The translations under genes were made by a program, and so were the position numbers. A stretch of DNA of 64,000 nt from the NCBI RefSeq assembly GCF_019645815.1, contig NZ_CP080997.1:310001-374000 (forward strand), written 5' to 3'. Source of the stretch: Mycolicibacter heraklionensis. Lineage in GTDB: Bacteria; Actinomycetota; Actinomycetes; Mycobacteriales; Mycobacteriaceae. The notes under the pieces were generated by a model. That model was not told where the DNA came from and searched no databases. It was given only the letters and a program-made list of their open reading frames with translations. Each line of letters opens with the position of its first letter. The first letter of the stretch is position 1. Of this stretch, positions 34,960 to 44,064 are shown one piece after another.

Positions 34960-36450
34960 GTGATCAACCTGGCCGTCAATCTGATCGACGCCGCCCACCG
35001 TCAACCCGACAGCGTGGCGCTGCGCCTCGACGAGGTGGAAGTCCCCTACACCGGGTTGAACGCGGCCAGCGCCTGCCTGGCCGGACTGCTGGTCGCGCGC
35101 GGGCTGCGTCCGGGCGACCGGGTCGGAGTGATGTTGCCGAACGTTCCCTACTTCGCCATCGCCTATTACGCCGTGCTGCGGGCCGGTGGGGTGGTGGTGC
35201 CGATGAACGTCTTGTTGAAGGAACGCGAGACCGGCTTCTACCTGTCGGATTCGCAGGCCAAAGCGGTGATCGCCTGGCACGAGTTCGCGCCGGCCGCCCA
35301 AGCGGGTGCGGCCTCCGCCGGAGCCGACTGCATCGTGGTCACCCCGGGGCAATTCGAGGAGCTGATCTGCACGGTCGATCCCGTCGCCGAACCCGTGGCG
35401 CGCGACGATGACGAGACCGCGGTGATCCTCTACACCTCGGGCACCACCGGCACGCCCAAGGGCGCCGAACTGACCCACGCCAACCTCCGGCGCAACGTCG
35501 CCGCCGTGGTCGAGATGGTGGGTCTGGGCGCCGACGATGTGATTCTGGGCGCCTTGCCGCTGTTTCATGCGTTCGGTCAGACGGCCGGGCTGAACGCCGC
35601 GGTGGCCGCCGGCAGCTGTCTGACCCTGATTCCCCGCTTCACGCCCGAGCGGGCACTCGAGATCATCGAACGCGACCGGGTCACGGTATTTCAGGGCGTC
35701 CCAACGATGTTCACCGCGATGCTGCACAGCAGCCGGCGGCCCGAGACGGGATCGCTGCGGCTGTGCGTCTCCGGCGGTGCCGCGATGCCCGCAGAGGTGA
35801 TGCGCGGCTTCGAAGACACCTTCGGCGCCATGGTGCTCGAGGGCTACGGACTCAGCGAGACCTCGCCGGTGGCCTCGTTCAACCATCCCGACCGTGAACG
35901 CAAACCCGGGTCGATCGGCACACCCGTCACCGGAGTGGAGATGAAACTGGTCGAGCCGAGCGCGGACGGCGTCGGCGAGATCGCCATTCGCGGTCACAAC
36001 GTGATGAAGGGCTACTGGAAACGGCCGGATGCCACCGCCGCGGCGATCGATGCCGACGGCTGGTTTCACACCGGAGACCTGGCCCGAATGGACGACGACG
36101 GCTACTTCTTCATCGTCGACCGCTCCAAAGACATGATCATCCGCGGCGGCTACAACGTGTACCCACGCGAAGTCGAGGAAGTGCTCTACGAACACCCCGC
36201 CGTGCGCGAGGCAGCCGTGGTCGGTGTCCCCGACGAGCTGCTCGGCGAGGAGGTCGGTGCCGCCGTTGCGCTGAAGCCCGGAGTCGAGGTCGACGCCGCG
36301 GCACTGCGCGACTTCGTCAAAGACCGTGTCGCCGCCTACAAGTACCCGCGAAAGGTCTGGTTGGTCGACGAACTGCCCAAGGGCCCGACCGGGAAGATCC
36401 TCAAACGCGACATCACCGTTCCCGTGGAAACCCAATGGAACCAATTGTGA
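34960..36450 (+). CDS. Acyl-CoA synthetase (FadD-like AMP-binding enzyme)
   Basis: A 496-residue ANL-family acid-CoA ligase. The P-loop is YTSGTTGTPKGAELTHANL at about residue 158, followed by LEGYGLSETSPVASFNHP, HTGDLARMDDDGYFFIVDR and the catalytic lysine in GPTGKILKRDI. It activates a carboxylic acid to its CoA ester. A GTG start at 34960, six bases after the acyltransferase stop, opens MINLAVNLIDAAHRQ. It may prepare the substrate for, or activate the product of, the oxygenases downstream. The shorter length than FadD2 suits medium-chain or aromatic acid ligases, but specificity cannot be read. Confidence 0.9.
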   Translation: MINLAVNLIDAAHRQPDSVALRLDEVEVPYTGLNAASACLAGLLVARGLRPGDRVGVMLPNVPYFAIAYYAVLRAGGVVVPMNVLLKERETGFYLSDSQAKAVIAWHEFAPAAQAGAASAGADCIVVTPGQFEELICTVDPVAEPVARDDDETAVILYTSGTTGTPKGAELTHANLRRNVAAVVEMVGLGADDVILGALPLFHAFGQTAGLNAAVAAGSCLTLIPRFTPERALEIIERDRVTVFQGVPTMFTAMLHSSRRPETGSLRLCVSGGAAMPAEVMRGFEDTFGAMVLEGYGLSETSPVASFNHPDRERKPGSIGTPVTGVEMKLVEPSADGVGEIAIRGHNVMKGYWKRPDATAAAIDADGWFHTGDLARMDDDGYFFIVDRSKDMIIRGGYNVYPREVEEVLYEHPAVREAAVVGVPDELLGEEVGAAVALKPGVEVDAAALRDFVKDRVAAYKYPRKVWLVDELPKGPTGKILKRDITVPVETQWNQL

Positions 36451-36478
36451 TGCAAGCAGTTTCACGAAAGGAGCAATC

Positions 36479-37717
36479 ATGACAACCGTCGATCAGCTCG
36501 ACCTCGACAGCGTCGACCTGGCGGACTCTGCGCACTGGGATGACGGTCCACCGTGGGAGTTGTTCGCCCGGATGCAACGCGAGGCGCCGGCGCACTTCAG
36601 CCCGCAGCGCAACGCGCCGGACGAAGGCGGCTTCTGGTCGATCACCCGCTATGACGATGTCCGGGCCGTCAGTCGCGACCACAAGACGTTCTCCTCCGAA
36701 CGGCGCGGCATCTTCCTGCTCGACGACATCGGGGTGCCGCTGGCCGTGCAGCAGTCCCAGATGATCTCGATCGACCCACCGCGCCACGACCGGCTGAAAG
36801 CATTGGCCATCAAGGCATTCACCCCGCAACGCGTGGCAGAGCACCAGGACCACATCACGGAGATCATCGACCACGTCTTCGACCGGGTTGCCGACAAAGA
36901 GCAATTCGACCTCGTCGCCGATGTCGCACGCGCCGTTCCGGCCCGGGTGGCCGGCTCACTGCTCGGCACACCGCCGGAGGACGACGAGAAGCTGGTGCAC
37001 TGGACGAACGTCTTCACGGCATTCGAGGACCCGGTCATCCGTGAGCAGTGGTCCGATACCGAGGCGGTGCTGCAGGAGATCATCGGCTACGTCATGGCGC
37101 GGATCGAAGAGCGTCGCAAATCCCCGCGCGACGACCTGATCACGGCCTTGATGAACGCGGAGGTCGACGGCGAGCGGCTCAACGAGATCGAGCTCGGCAC
37201 GTTCTTCATCCTGCTGATGTCGGCGGCCAATGACTCGACCCGGGCCACTTACAGCGCGACGATGCTGCACCTGCTGGGCGATCCAGAACTGCGGACCCTG
37301 CTCGCCGAGCGCCCGGAGCTGATTCCGAGTGCCGTGGAGGAAGGGCTGCGGTGCTACCCGGCGTTCTCCTTCATGGGCCGCGCGGCGACCTGCGACACTG
37401 AACTGCACGGCAAGACGATCAAGGAGAACGATCGGCTTTTGCTGTGGTACCTGGCGTCCAACCGCGACGAGACGGCTTTCCCGGATCCGCACACCTTCGA
37501 CATCAACCGCGAGGGTCTCGGCGAAAAGCACCAGGCTTTCGGCGGTCGCGGCCGGCATTTCTGCCTGGGCGCCAACCTGGCCCGCTTGGAGCTGAAGCTG
37601 TGGATTCAGCGGACCCTGGAACGTTTTCCGGATCTCAAGCTGGACGGGGAGCCGACCCGGGTGCGGGCGTTGTTCCTCAACCAGTTCAAGTCGATCCCGG
37701 TCCGGAGAACATCGTGA
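36479..37717 (+). CDS. Cytochrome P450
   Basis: A 412-residue soluble bacterial P450 monooxygenase. The heme-binding motif FGGRGRHFCLGANLARLEL places the thiolate ligand at Cys362. The I-helix oxygen-activation region is LLMSAANDSTRAT near residue 245-257, where the usual A/G-G-x-D/E-T is replaced by A-N-D-S-T. EGLRCYPAFSFMGRAA is the K-helix region, with Glu and Arg. AAAGGAG lies just before the ATG at 36479. Hydroxylation of a hydrophobic substrate is expected, with electrons probably from the reductase that overlaps its 3' end by four bases (GTGA). CYP family number not assigned. Confidence 0.93.
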   Translation: MTTVDQLDLDSVDLADSAHWDDGPPWELFARMQREAPAHFSPQRNAPDEGGFWSITRYDDVRAVSRDHKTFSSERRGIFLLDDIGVPLAVQQSQMISIDPPRHDRLKALAIKAFTPQRVAEHQDHITEIIDHVFDRVADKEQFDLVADVARAVPARVAGSLLGTPPEDDEKLVHWTNVFTAFEDPVIREQWSDTEAVLQEIIGYVMARIEERRKSPRDDLITALMNAEVDGERLNEIELGTFFILLMSAANDSTRATYSATMLHLLGDPELRTLLAERPELIPSAVEEGLRCYPAFSFMGRAATCDTELHGKTIKENDRLLLWYLASNRDETAFPDPHTFDINREGLGEKHQAFGGRGRHFCLGANLARLELKLWIQRTLERFPDLKLDGEPTRVRALFLNQFKSIPVRRTS

Positions 37718-38706
37718 CTGCCCCCGAGACCGCCCGTGGCCGACCCGCCTACCGTGAGGTCGAAGCCGACCTGGAGGTACGTCGCCGAGAGACCTCGGCC
37801 GACGGGGTGGTGACGATCACCCTCGTCGACCCGACCGGCGCCGACCTGCCCGACTGGGCACCCGGGGCGCACATCGACCTCATCATGACGCCGTCGCTGG
37901 TGCGGCAGTACTCACTGTGCGGTGACACCGCCGACCGCGCCCAGTGGCGGGTGGGGGTACTGCTGGACCCGAACAGTCGCGGCGGATCCCAGTTCGTCCA
38001 CGACAAGCTCCATGAGGGAGCCACTGTACGGGTCCGTGGGCCCCGCAACCACTTTCCGTTGGTCGGCTCGGCGCGTTACCAATTCATCGCGGGCGGTATC
38101 GGTGTCACCCCGATGCTGCCGATGATCGCCGCGGCCGACGCCGCCGGCTCCGAATGGCAGCTGCTCTACGGCGGCAGGACGCGATCGTCGATGGCCTTCG
38201 TCGCCGACCTCGAGCGTTACGGGGAACGGGTGGTCTTCTGCCCGCGGGAAGATGACGGCCCGAACTTCCGCGCGAGCCTCGAATCCGTTCTCGCCCAACC
38301 GTCCGAGAACACACTGGTGTACTGCTGCGGACCGGAGGGGCTGCTGAGCGCGGTCGAGGATGCGTGCACGGCGTGGCCCGACGGCAGCCTGCATGTGGAA
38401 CGCTTCTCGGCCAAAGCGCTGGACGAACCCGCTGCACTGGCCGCCTTCGACGTGGAATGTCAGCGGTCCGGCATGACTTTGACCGTGCCACAAGACAAAT
38501 CGATCTACGAAGTGTGTGAGGAAGCCGGTGTCGACGTACTCGGATCGTGCATGGAGGGCGTGTGCGGAACGTGCGAATGCGACATCGTCGAGGGCGCGGG
38601 CGACCATCGCGACTCCGTGCTCAACGACGCCGAGAAGGCTGCAAACCAAACGATCATGATCTGCGTTTCACGGTCGCTGTCCGAGAGGCTGGTATTGGAC
38701 TTATGA
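37714..38706 (+). CDS. Oxygenase reductase with C-terminal 2Fe-2S domain (VanB-like)
   Basis: A 330-residue phthalate-dioxygenase-reductase-type protein. The flavin site is RQYSLCGDTADRA, NADH binding is by FIAGGIGVTPMLPMI, and the C-terminal plant-type 2Fe-2S centre is GSCMEGVCGTCECD plus ICVSRS. It supplies electrons to the Rieske oxygenase encoded next (ATGA overlap) and may also serve the P450. The GTG start overlaps the P450 stop. Compared with the reductase at 23799 it lacks the long N-terminal extension. Confidence 0.9.
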   Translation: MTAPETARGRPAYREVEADLEVRRRETSADGVVTITLVDPTGADLPDWAPGAHIDLIMTPSLVRQYSLCGDTADRAQWRVGVLLDPNSRGGSQFVHDKLHEGATVRVRGPRNHFPLVGSARYQFIAGGIGVTPMLPMIAAADAAGSEWQLLYGGRTRSSMAFVADLERYGERVVFCPREDDGPNFRASLESVLAQPSENTLVYCCGPEGLLSAVEDACTAWPDGSLHVERFSAKALDEPAALAAFDVECQRSGMTLTVPQDKSIYEVCEEAGVDVLGSCMEGVCGTCECDIVEGAGDHRDSVLNDAEKAANQTIMICVSRSLSERLVLDL

Positions 38707-39743
38707 GGCCCAACTATCCGTACAACTGTTGGTACGTCGCCGCGACCAGCGACGAGGTCGGCCAAGGGCTGCTGACCCGCAAACTGCTCGACAAGCAGGT
38801 TCTGCTGTATCGCCGTAGATCCGGCGAAGTGGTCGCAATGGAGGACCGCTGCCTCCACCGGGCCTACCCGCTGTCGGCCGGCCGGCGCGACGGTGACCGG
38901 GTGGTCTGCGGCTATCACGGCTTCGCCTTCGGCCCCGACGGCTGCCTGCTCGACGTGCCGTCACAGGAGAACGTGCCGCCCGGCGCCGCGGTACGCACCT
39001 ACCCGGTTGCGGAGCAGGCGCCGTTCGTCTGGATCTGGCTCGGCGATCCCGGTGTTGCCGCGCTGCGGCCGCTGCCCCGGGTGCCGTGGTACGCCGACGG
39101 TTCGGGATGGGCCGGCACCACCGAGGTGCTGCGTGTCAACGCGAACTACCTTCTGCTGCACGAGCACTACCTCGACCTGACCGACGTGTTCGTGATGCAC
39201 CCCGAAGTCGTTCCGCCCGATATCGAGGTCTTGCCGCAACTCGACGAGGTCGAGGTCTCCGAACGGTCGGTGTCCTATTCCCGGACCACGCCGCCCAGCC
39301 GGCTGGCCCCGTGGGAAGCCGAGATCACCGGCCTTCCCATCGACACCAGGGGAAGCCGACGCGAGGAAGGAACTTTCGTCTCGCCGGGGCTGCACGTTCA
39401 GCACTACGTGATCGATCCCGAGGCCGGGACCACCCACCGGCTGCTGCGGATCCAGGGCTTTACGCCCGAATCCCCGGAGACGACCCACGTTTTCCTGCAG
39501 ATGGCCCGCAACTTCGCTCCCGACGACCAGCGGGTCGCCGAGTTTCTGCGCAGTATGTTCCATGACTGGGCCATGCGGGATTCGGTTGTGTTGGAGACGA
39601 TTCAGACGCGCCTGCGTGAACGCGGCGAACCCAGGCGCGACATCAACGTGAAGGCCGACCGAGCTGCGGTACGCGCGCGTCGGATCGCCATGGAGATGGT
39701 GGACGAGGAGTCCGGTCGTTTCGTTCTGAGTTGGATGCCATGA
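38703..39743 (+). CDS. Rieske non-heme iron oxygenase, large subunit (VanA-like)
   Basis: A 346-residue ring-hydroxylating or demethylating oxygenase. The Rieske 2Fe-2S ligands are Cys50 and His52 (CLHRAYPL) with Cys69 and His72 (CGYHGFAF). The mononuclear iron site is in NYLLLHEHYLDLTDVFVMH. Size, single-subunit appearance and a VanB-like reductase upstream fit the vanillate/dicamba O-demethylase or ketosteroid-hydroxylase class. The substrate is unknown. Start ATG at 38703 overlaps the reductase stop; the stop overlaps the aldehyde dehydrogenase start. Confidence 0.92.
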   Translation: MRPNYPYNCWYVAATSDEVGQGLLTRKLLDKQVLLYRRRSGEVVAMEDRCLHRAYPLSAGRRDGDRVVCGYHGFAFGPDGCLLDVPSQENVPPGAAVRTYPVAEQAPFVWIWLGDPGVAALRPLPRVPWYADGSGWAGTTEVLRVNANYLLLHEHYLDLTDVFVMHPEVVPPDIEVLPQLDEVEVSERSVSYSRTTPPSRLAPWEAEITGLPIDTRGSRREEGTFVSPGLHVQHYVIDPEAGTTHRLLRIQGFTPESPETTHVFLQMARNFAPDDQRVAEFLRSMFHDWAMRDSVVLETIQTRLRERGEPRRDINVKADRAAVRARRIAMEMVDEESGRFVLSWMP

Positions 39744-41275
39744 CCCTCACCGACGAACTCTCCGGCAGGGTGGCGGCCGCTGACCCGAGCTCCGAGGTCG
39801 AGGTCACCAACGCGATGACCGGCGAACCGTTGGGACGGGTGCCACGATGCGGCGCTGCCGATGTGGCCGCCGCGGCGCTACGCGCTCGCGCGGTGCAGAC
39901 GGCGTGGGCCGCGCGTCCGATCCGCGACCGGGCGGCGGTGTTGATGCGCTTCCACGACCTGGTGCTCAACCGTCAGGACGAGGTTCTCGACCTGATCCAG
40001 CTCGAGAACGGCAAAGCGCGCCGGCACGCGTTCGAAGAGATCCTCGACGTCTGTCTGACGGCCCGCTATTACGCAAACACCGCCGCGGACTACCTGCGTC
40101 CCAAGCGCCGGCAGGGTGTGCAGTTGGCACTCACCCATGTCACCGAACTACATCACCCCAAGGGCCTGGTCGGCATCATCTCGCCGTGGAACTACCCGCT
40201 GACTCTGGGTATCAGTGACGCCCTTCCCGCCATCGTCGCCGGCAACGCCGTGCTCACGAAACCCGATCAGCAGACGCCTTTTTCGGCGTTATGGGCGGTG
40301 TCCTTGCTCGAAGAGGCCGGTATGCCAACCGGGTTGGTGCAGGTCCTGACCGGTTTCGGTGCCGAGCTGGGTGCGCCGATCATCGAAGCGTCGGACTATC
40401 TGATGTTCACCGGCTCCACGGCTGTCGGGCGCACCGTCGCCGGGCAGGCCGGTGAGCGGCTGATCGACTGCTCGATGGAGCTCGGCGGCAAGAACGCGCT
40501 GCTGGTGCTCGACGACGCCGACGTCGACAAGGCGGTGTCGGGCGCCCTGCGGGCGGCATTCTCCAACACCGGGCAACTGTGCATCTCGGTCGAACGCATC
40601 TATGTGCCGGCCAGGCTGTGGGACATGTTCACCACGCGCTTCGCCGACGCTGCCAAGTCAATGAAACTCTCTGCTGCCCTGGACTATTCGGCGGATATGG
40701 GATCACTGATCTCGGAGAAGCAGCTCAAGACCGTCGCCGGTCACGTCGACGACGCGGTCAGCAAGGGCGCCAACGTGCTGGCCGGCGGCCGGCCGCGCCC
40801 GGACATCGGGCCCTATTTCTACGAGCCCACCCTCCTGTCCGGGGTCAACGAATCCATGGCCGCGTTCGCCGAGGAGACGTTCGGCCCGGTCGTTTCGCTA
40901 TACCGGGTTCAGGACGAGGACGAGGCGATCGAGCGCGCCAACGACAGTGACTACGGCCTGAACTTCAGCGTCTGGACCTCGGACCCGAAGCGCGGCCGCC
41001 GGGTCGCCGCCCGGCTACAGGCCGGCACCGTCAACGTCAACGAGGCCTACGCCGCCGCGTGGGCGTCGGTAGACGCCCCGATGGGCGGCATGAAGGCCTC
41101 CGGTCTCGGGCGTCGACACGGTGAACACGGCATTCTCAAATACACCGAACCGCAGACCATTGCCACCGAGCGGCTGCTACCGGTCGGTGCGCCGTCATGG
41201 CTGGAGCCCGGCCGCTACGCGCGGCTCATGACCACCGGACTACGAGTGCTGCGGCGCATGCCCGGCGTCAAATGA
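39740..41275 (+). CDS. NAD(P)-dependent aldehyde dehydrogenase
   Basis: A 511-residue aldehyde dehydrogenase resembling the succinate-semialdehyde dehydrogenase group. The general base Glu247 is in CSMELGGKNALLVLDDADVD and the nucleophile Cys281 in FSNTGQLCISVERI. PWNYPLTLGISDALPAIVAG lies near residue 153 and FGPVVSLYRV near 385. It oxidises an aldehyde to an acid, probably one released by the oxygenases or by the GMC enzyme. The ATG at 39740 overlaps the Rieske stop (ATGA); the alternative three codons upstream is less likely. Confidence 0.92.
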   Translation: MTLTDELSGRVAAADPSSEVEVTNAMTGEPLGRVPRCGAADVAAAALRARAVQTAWAARPIRDRAAVLMRFHDLVLNRQDEVLDLIQLENGKARRHAFEEILDVCLTARYYANTAADYLRPKRRQGVQLALTHVTELHHPKGLVGIISPWNYPLTLGISDALPAIVAGNAVLTKPDQQTPFSALWAVSLLEEAGMPTGLVQVLTGFGAELGAPIIEASDYLMFTGSTAVGRTVAGQAGERLIDCSMELGGKNALLVLDDADVDKAVSGALRAAFSNTGQLCISVERIYVPARLWDMFTTRFADAAKSMKLSAALDYSADMGSLISEKQLKTVAGHVDDAVSKGANVLAGGRPRPDIGPYFYEPTLLSGVNESMAAFAEETFGPVVSLYRVQDEDEAIERANDSDYGLNFSVWTSDPKRGRRVAARLQAGTVNVNEAYAAAWASVDAPMGGMKASGLGRRHGEHGILKYTEPQTIATERLLPVGAPSWLEPGRYARLMTTGLRVLRRMPGVK

Positions 41276-41286
41276 GGAGGAACCCC

Positions 41287-42996
41287 ATGGCCGAGCAATT
41301 CGACTACGACGTCCTGGTGATCGGATCCGGGTTCGGCGGCAGCGTCACAGCGTTACGGCTGACCGAGAAGGGCTACCGGGTCGGCGTGCTGGAGGCGGGG
41401 CGTCGCTTCACCGACGAGCAGTTCGCCAAAACCAGTTGGGATCTGCGCAAATTCGTGTGGGCGCCGAAACTGGGCTGCTTCGGTATCCAGCGAATCCACC
41501 TGCTGCGGGACTGCGTGATCCTGGCCGGCGCGGGGGTCGGCGGTGGGTCGTTGAACTACGCGAACACCCTCTACAAGCCGCCCGCCCCGTTCTTCAACGA
41601 CCCGCAGTGGCGCCACATCACCGACTGGGAAGACGAGCTGACGCCCTACTACGAGCAGGGTCAGCGCATGCTTGGCGTGGTCCGCAACCCGCACATGACC
41701 CCGGCCGACGAGATCGTCAAAGCGGTTGCCGAGGACATGGGCGTCGGCGACACGTTCATCCAGACACCGGTCGGCGTGTTCTTCGGGGAACCGGGCAAAA
41801 CCGTCCCCGACCCGTTCTTCGGCGGCGCCGGACCCGAACGCACCGGCTGTGTGGAGTGCGGAGAGTGCATGGTGGGCTGCCGCTACGGTGCGAAGAACAC
41901 GCTGGTGAAGAATTATCTCGGCCTTGCCGAACGGGCCGGTGCCACAGTGCATCCACTGACCACCGTGACGTCGCTGCGACAGGCGCCGGGCGGGGCGTGG
42001 CACGTCGACACGGTGGCCAGCGGAGCGGTACTGCGGAAGAACCGCCGAACCTACACCGCGCAGTACGTGGTGGTGGCCGCCGGCACGTGGGGCACCCAGA
42101 ACCTGCTGCACAAGATGAAGGACACCGGAACCCTGCCGGGTTTGTCCGACCGGCTCGGCGTGCTCACCCGCACCAACTCGGAGTCGATCCTGGGTGCCAT
42201 GAAATACCGGGTGGACCCCGCCCTGGACCTCACCCGGGGCGTGGCCATCACCTCCTCGTTCCATCCTTCGGGTGACACCCATGTCGAACCGGTGCGCTAC
42301 GGCAAGGGCTCCAACGCGATGGGCCTGCTGCAAACCCTGATGACCGACGGCGGCGGCCGCTGGCCGCGCTGGTGCAAGTTCCTTGGTGTGGCGGCCAGGA
42401 ATCCGGTCGCGCTGCTGCGCGTCATGACGGTGAAGAACTGGAGCGAGCGCACCGTCATCGCCCTGGTGATGCAGCATCTGGACAACTCGATCACCACCTT
42501 CACCAAGGGCGGACTGCGCGGCCGGCACCTGTCGAGCAAACAGGGCCACGGCCAGCCCAATCCGACGTGGATTCCGGAGGGCAACGAAGCGACCCGCAGG
42601 ATCGCGGAGAAGATCGGCGGTGTGACCGCCGGAACCTGGGGAGAGCTGTTCAACATTCCACTCACCGCACACTTCTTAGGGGGTTGCGCTATCGGCGCGG
42701 ACCCCGACCACGGGGTGATCGACCCCTATCACCGCGTGTACGGCTATCCCACTCTCAGCGTGGTCGACGGTTCGGCGGTCTCGGCGAATCTGGGGGTGAA
42801 CCCCTCGCTGACGATCACCGCCCAAGCCGAGCGTGCCGCCGCGATGTGGCCGACCAAGGGGCAAGCCGACCAGCGACCGGAGCAGGGCCGCGGCTACCGC
42901 CGTATCCAGCCGGTCGCCCCGAACAACCCGGTGGTGCCGGCGGGCGCACCGGCCGCGTTGCGACTCCCGATCACTCGGCGCGGGGTCGCCGGATAA
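41287..42996 (+). CDS. GMC-family oxidoreductase, ChoD-like
   Basis: A 569-residue FAD enzyme starting VLVIGSGFGGSVTALRL. It has VILAGAGVGGGSLNYANTLY and a Cys-rich stretch GCVECGECMVGCRYGAKNTL (C-x2-C-x2-C-x3-C). The C-terminal signature is AHFLGGCAIGADPDHGVIDP, then LSVVDGSAVSANLGVNPSLTI. This subfamily includes the mycobacterial cholesterol-oxidase-like ChoD (Rv3409c). It should oxidise a secondary alcohol, perhaps one made by the P450. GAGGAGGAA precedes the ATG at 41287, 11 bases after the aldehyde dehydrogenase stop. Last gene of the catabolic operon; it is unrelated in detail to the GMC enzyme at 13889. Confidence 0.9.
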   Translation: MAEQFDYDVLVIGSGFGGSVTALRLTEKGYRVGVLEAGRRFTDEQFAKTSWDLRKFVWAPKLGCFGIQRIHLLRDCVILAGAGVGGGSLNYANTLYKPPAPFFNDPQWRHITDWEDELTPYYEQGQRMLGVVRNPHMTPADEIVKAVAEDMGVGDTFIQTPVGVFFGEPGKTVPDPFFGGAGPERTGCVECGECMVGCRYGAKNTLVKNYLGLAERAGATVHPLTTVTSLRQAPGGAWHVDTVASGAVLRKNRRTYTAQYVVVAAGTWGTQNLLHKMKDTGTLPGLSDRLGVLTRTNSESILGAMKYRVDPALDLTRGVAITSSFHPSGDTHVEPVRYGKGSNAMGLLQTLMTDGGGRWPRWCKFLGVAARNPVALLRVMTVKNWSERTVIALVMQHLDNSITTFTKGGLRGRHLSSKQGHGQPNPTWIPEGNEATRRIAEKIGGVTAGTWGELFNIPLTAHFLGGCAIGADPDHGVIDPYHRVYGYPTLSVVDGSAVSANLGVNPSLTITAQAERAAAMWPTKGQADQRPEQGRGYRRIQPVAPNNPVVPAGAPAALRLPITRRGVAG

Positions 42997-43084
42997 CCTT
43001 TCACTCCAAGAGCTTTCGTCCTAGCATTTTCGGATCCGCGCACTGACGGCTGATAATGCGAACAGACCGAGCAAAGATGGAGCG

Positions 43085-43909
43085 ATGAGTCGGATAACGC
43101 AGCGTCGGCGGGTCAGCCGCCTCGTCGCAGGGGATGCGACGCAGCGGCCCGAGACGCTGGCGGTGGAGGAGCCGCTGGAGATCCGGCTGGGTGGTGCGCC
43201 GCTCACCGTCACGATGCGCACACCCGGGTCGGATATCGAGCTGGCGCAGGGCTTTTTGCTCTCCGAGGGGATCATCGCCGGGCGTGACGACGTGGTGAGC
43301 GCGCGTTACTGCGGCAGCCTGGACACGGACAACACCTACAACGTGCTCGATGTGACACTGGCGCCGAACGTGCCCCCGCCGGTGGTGGACATCTCCCGCA
43401 ACTTCTACGCCACCTCGTCCTGCGGTATCTGCGGTAAGGCCTCACTGGACGCGGTACGCCTTGCCAGCCAGTATCACCCGGGCGACGACCCGGTTCAGGT
43501 TTCCGCCGCCGCGCTGACCGCGATGCCCGACCAGCTGCGCGCCGCGCAGGACGTCTTCGCCAGCACCGGCGGTCTGCATGCCGCGGCGCTGTTCGACTTC
43601 ACCGACGGCGGTGCAATACAGGTGGTGCGCGAAGACATCGGTCGGCACAACGCCGTCGACAAGGTGATCGGCTGGGCGCTCGAGCGATGCCGGATACCGC
43701 TGGCCGGGACGGTGCTGCTGGTCAGTGGGCGGGCGTCGTTCGAACTGACCCAGAAGGCGGTGATGGCCGGTATTCCCATCTTGGCCGCGCTCTCGGCGCC
43801 GTCGTCGCTGGCCGTCGACTTGGCAGGAGACTGCGGACTGACCTTGGTGGGGTTTCTTCGCGGTGACTCGATGAACGTCTACAGCCGGGCTGACCGCATC
43901 ATCGGCTGA
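43085..43909 (+). CDS. fdhD: Formate dehydrogenase sulfurtransferase FdhD
   Basis: A 274-residue protein that passes sulfur from a cysteine desulfurase to the Mo/W-bis-MGD cofactor, needed for active formate dehydrogenase. The essential cysteines are Cys113 and Cys116 in [29 protein letters not shown] and [18 protein letters not shown] are diagnostic. Its client is almost certainly the selenoprotein FdhA encoded about 12 kb away; the catabolic operon separates the two and is not obviously related. Confidence 0.95.
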   Translation: MSRITQRRRVSRLVAGDATQRPETLAVEEPLEIRLGGAPLTVTMRTPGSDIELAQGFLLSEGIIAGRDDVVSARYCGSLDTDNTYNVLDVTLAPNVPPPVVDISRNFYATSSCGICGKASLDAVRLASQYHPGDDPVQVSAAALTAMPDQLRAAQDVFASTGGLHAAALFDFTDGGAIQVVREDIGRHNAVDKVIGWALERCRIPLAGTVLLVSGRASFELTQKAVMAGIPILAALSAPSSLAVDLAGDCGLTLVGFLRGDSMNVYSRADRIIG

Positions 43910-44064
43910 CCGAGCGCTCGGCGACAATGCGCAATCGCGTCATAAGCCGGGCTTGAATTCCGCAATCACGGGTAATAACGGCTGATCGATGTCGCTTTTC
44001 CGATTCAGAGATTAGTGTGAGGAGGCTGAGTAAACCCCTGGTTGGAAACCCGAGGAGGTGCCCG

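Noticed and set aside
34000..36480. 826-codon minus-strand frame
   Set aside because: Antisense to the acyltransferase and acyl-CoA synthetase, both with full catalytic motifs.
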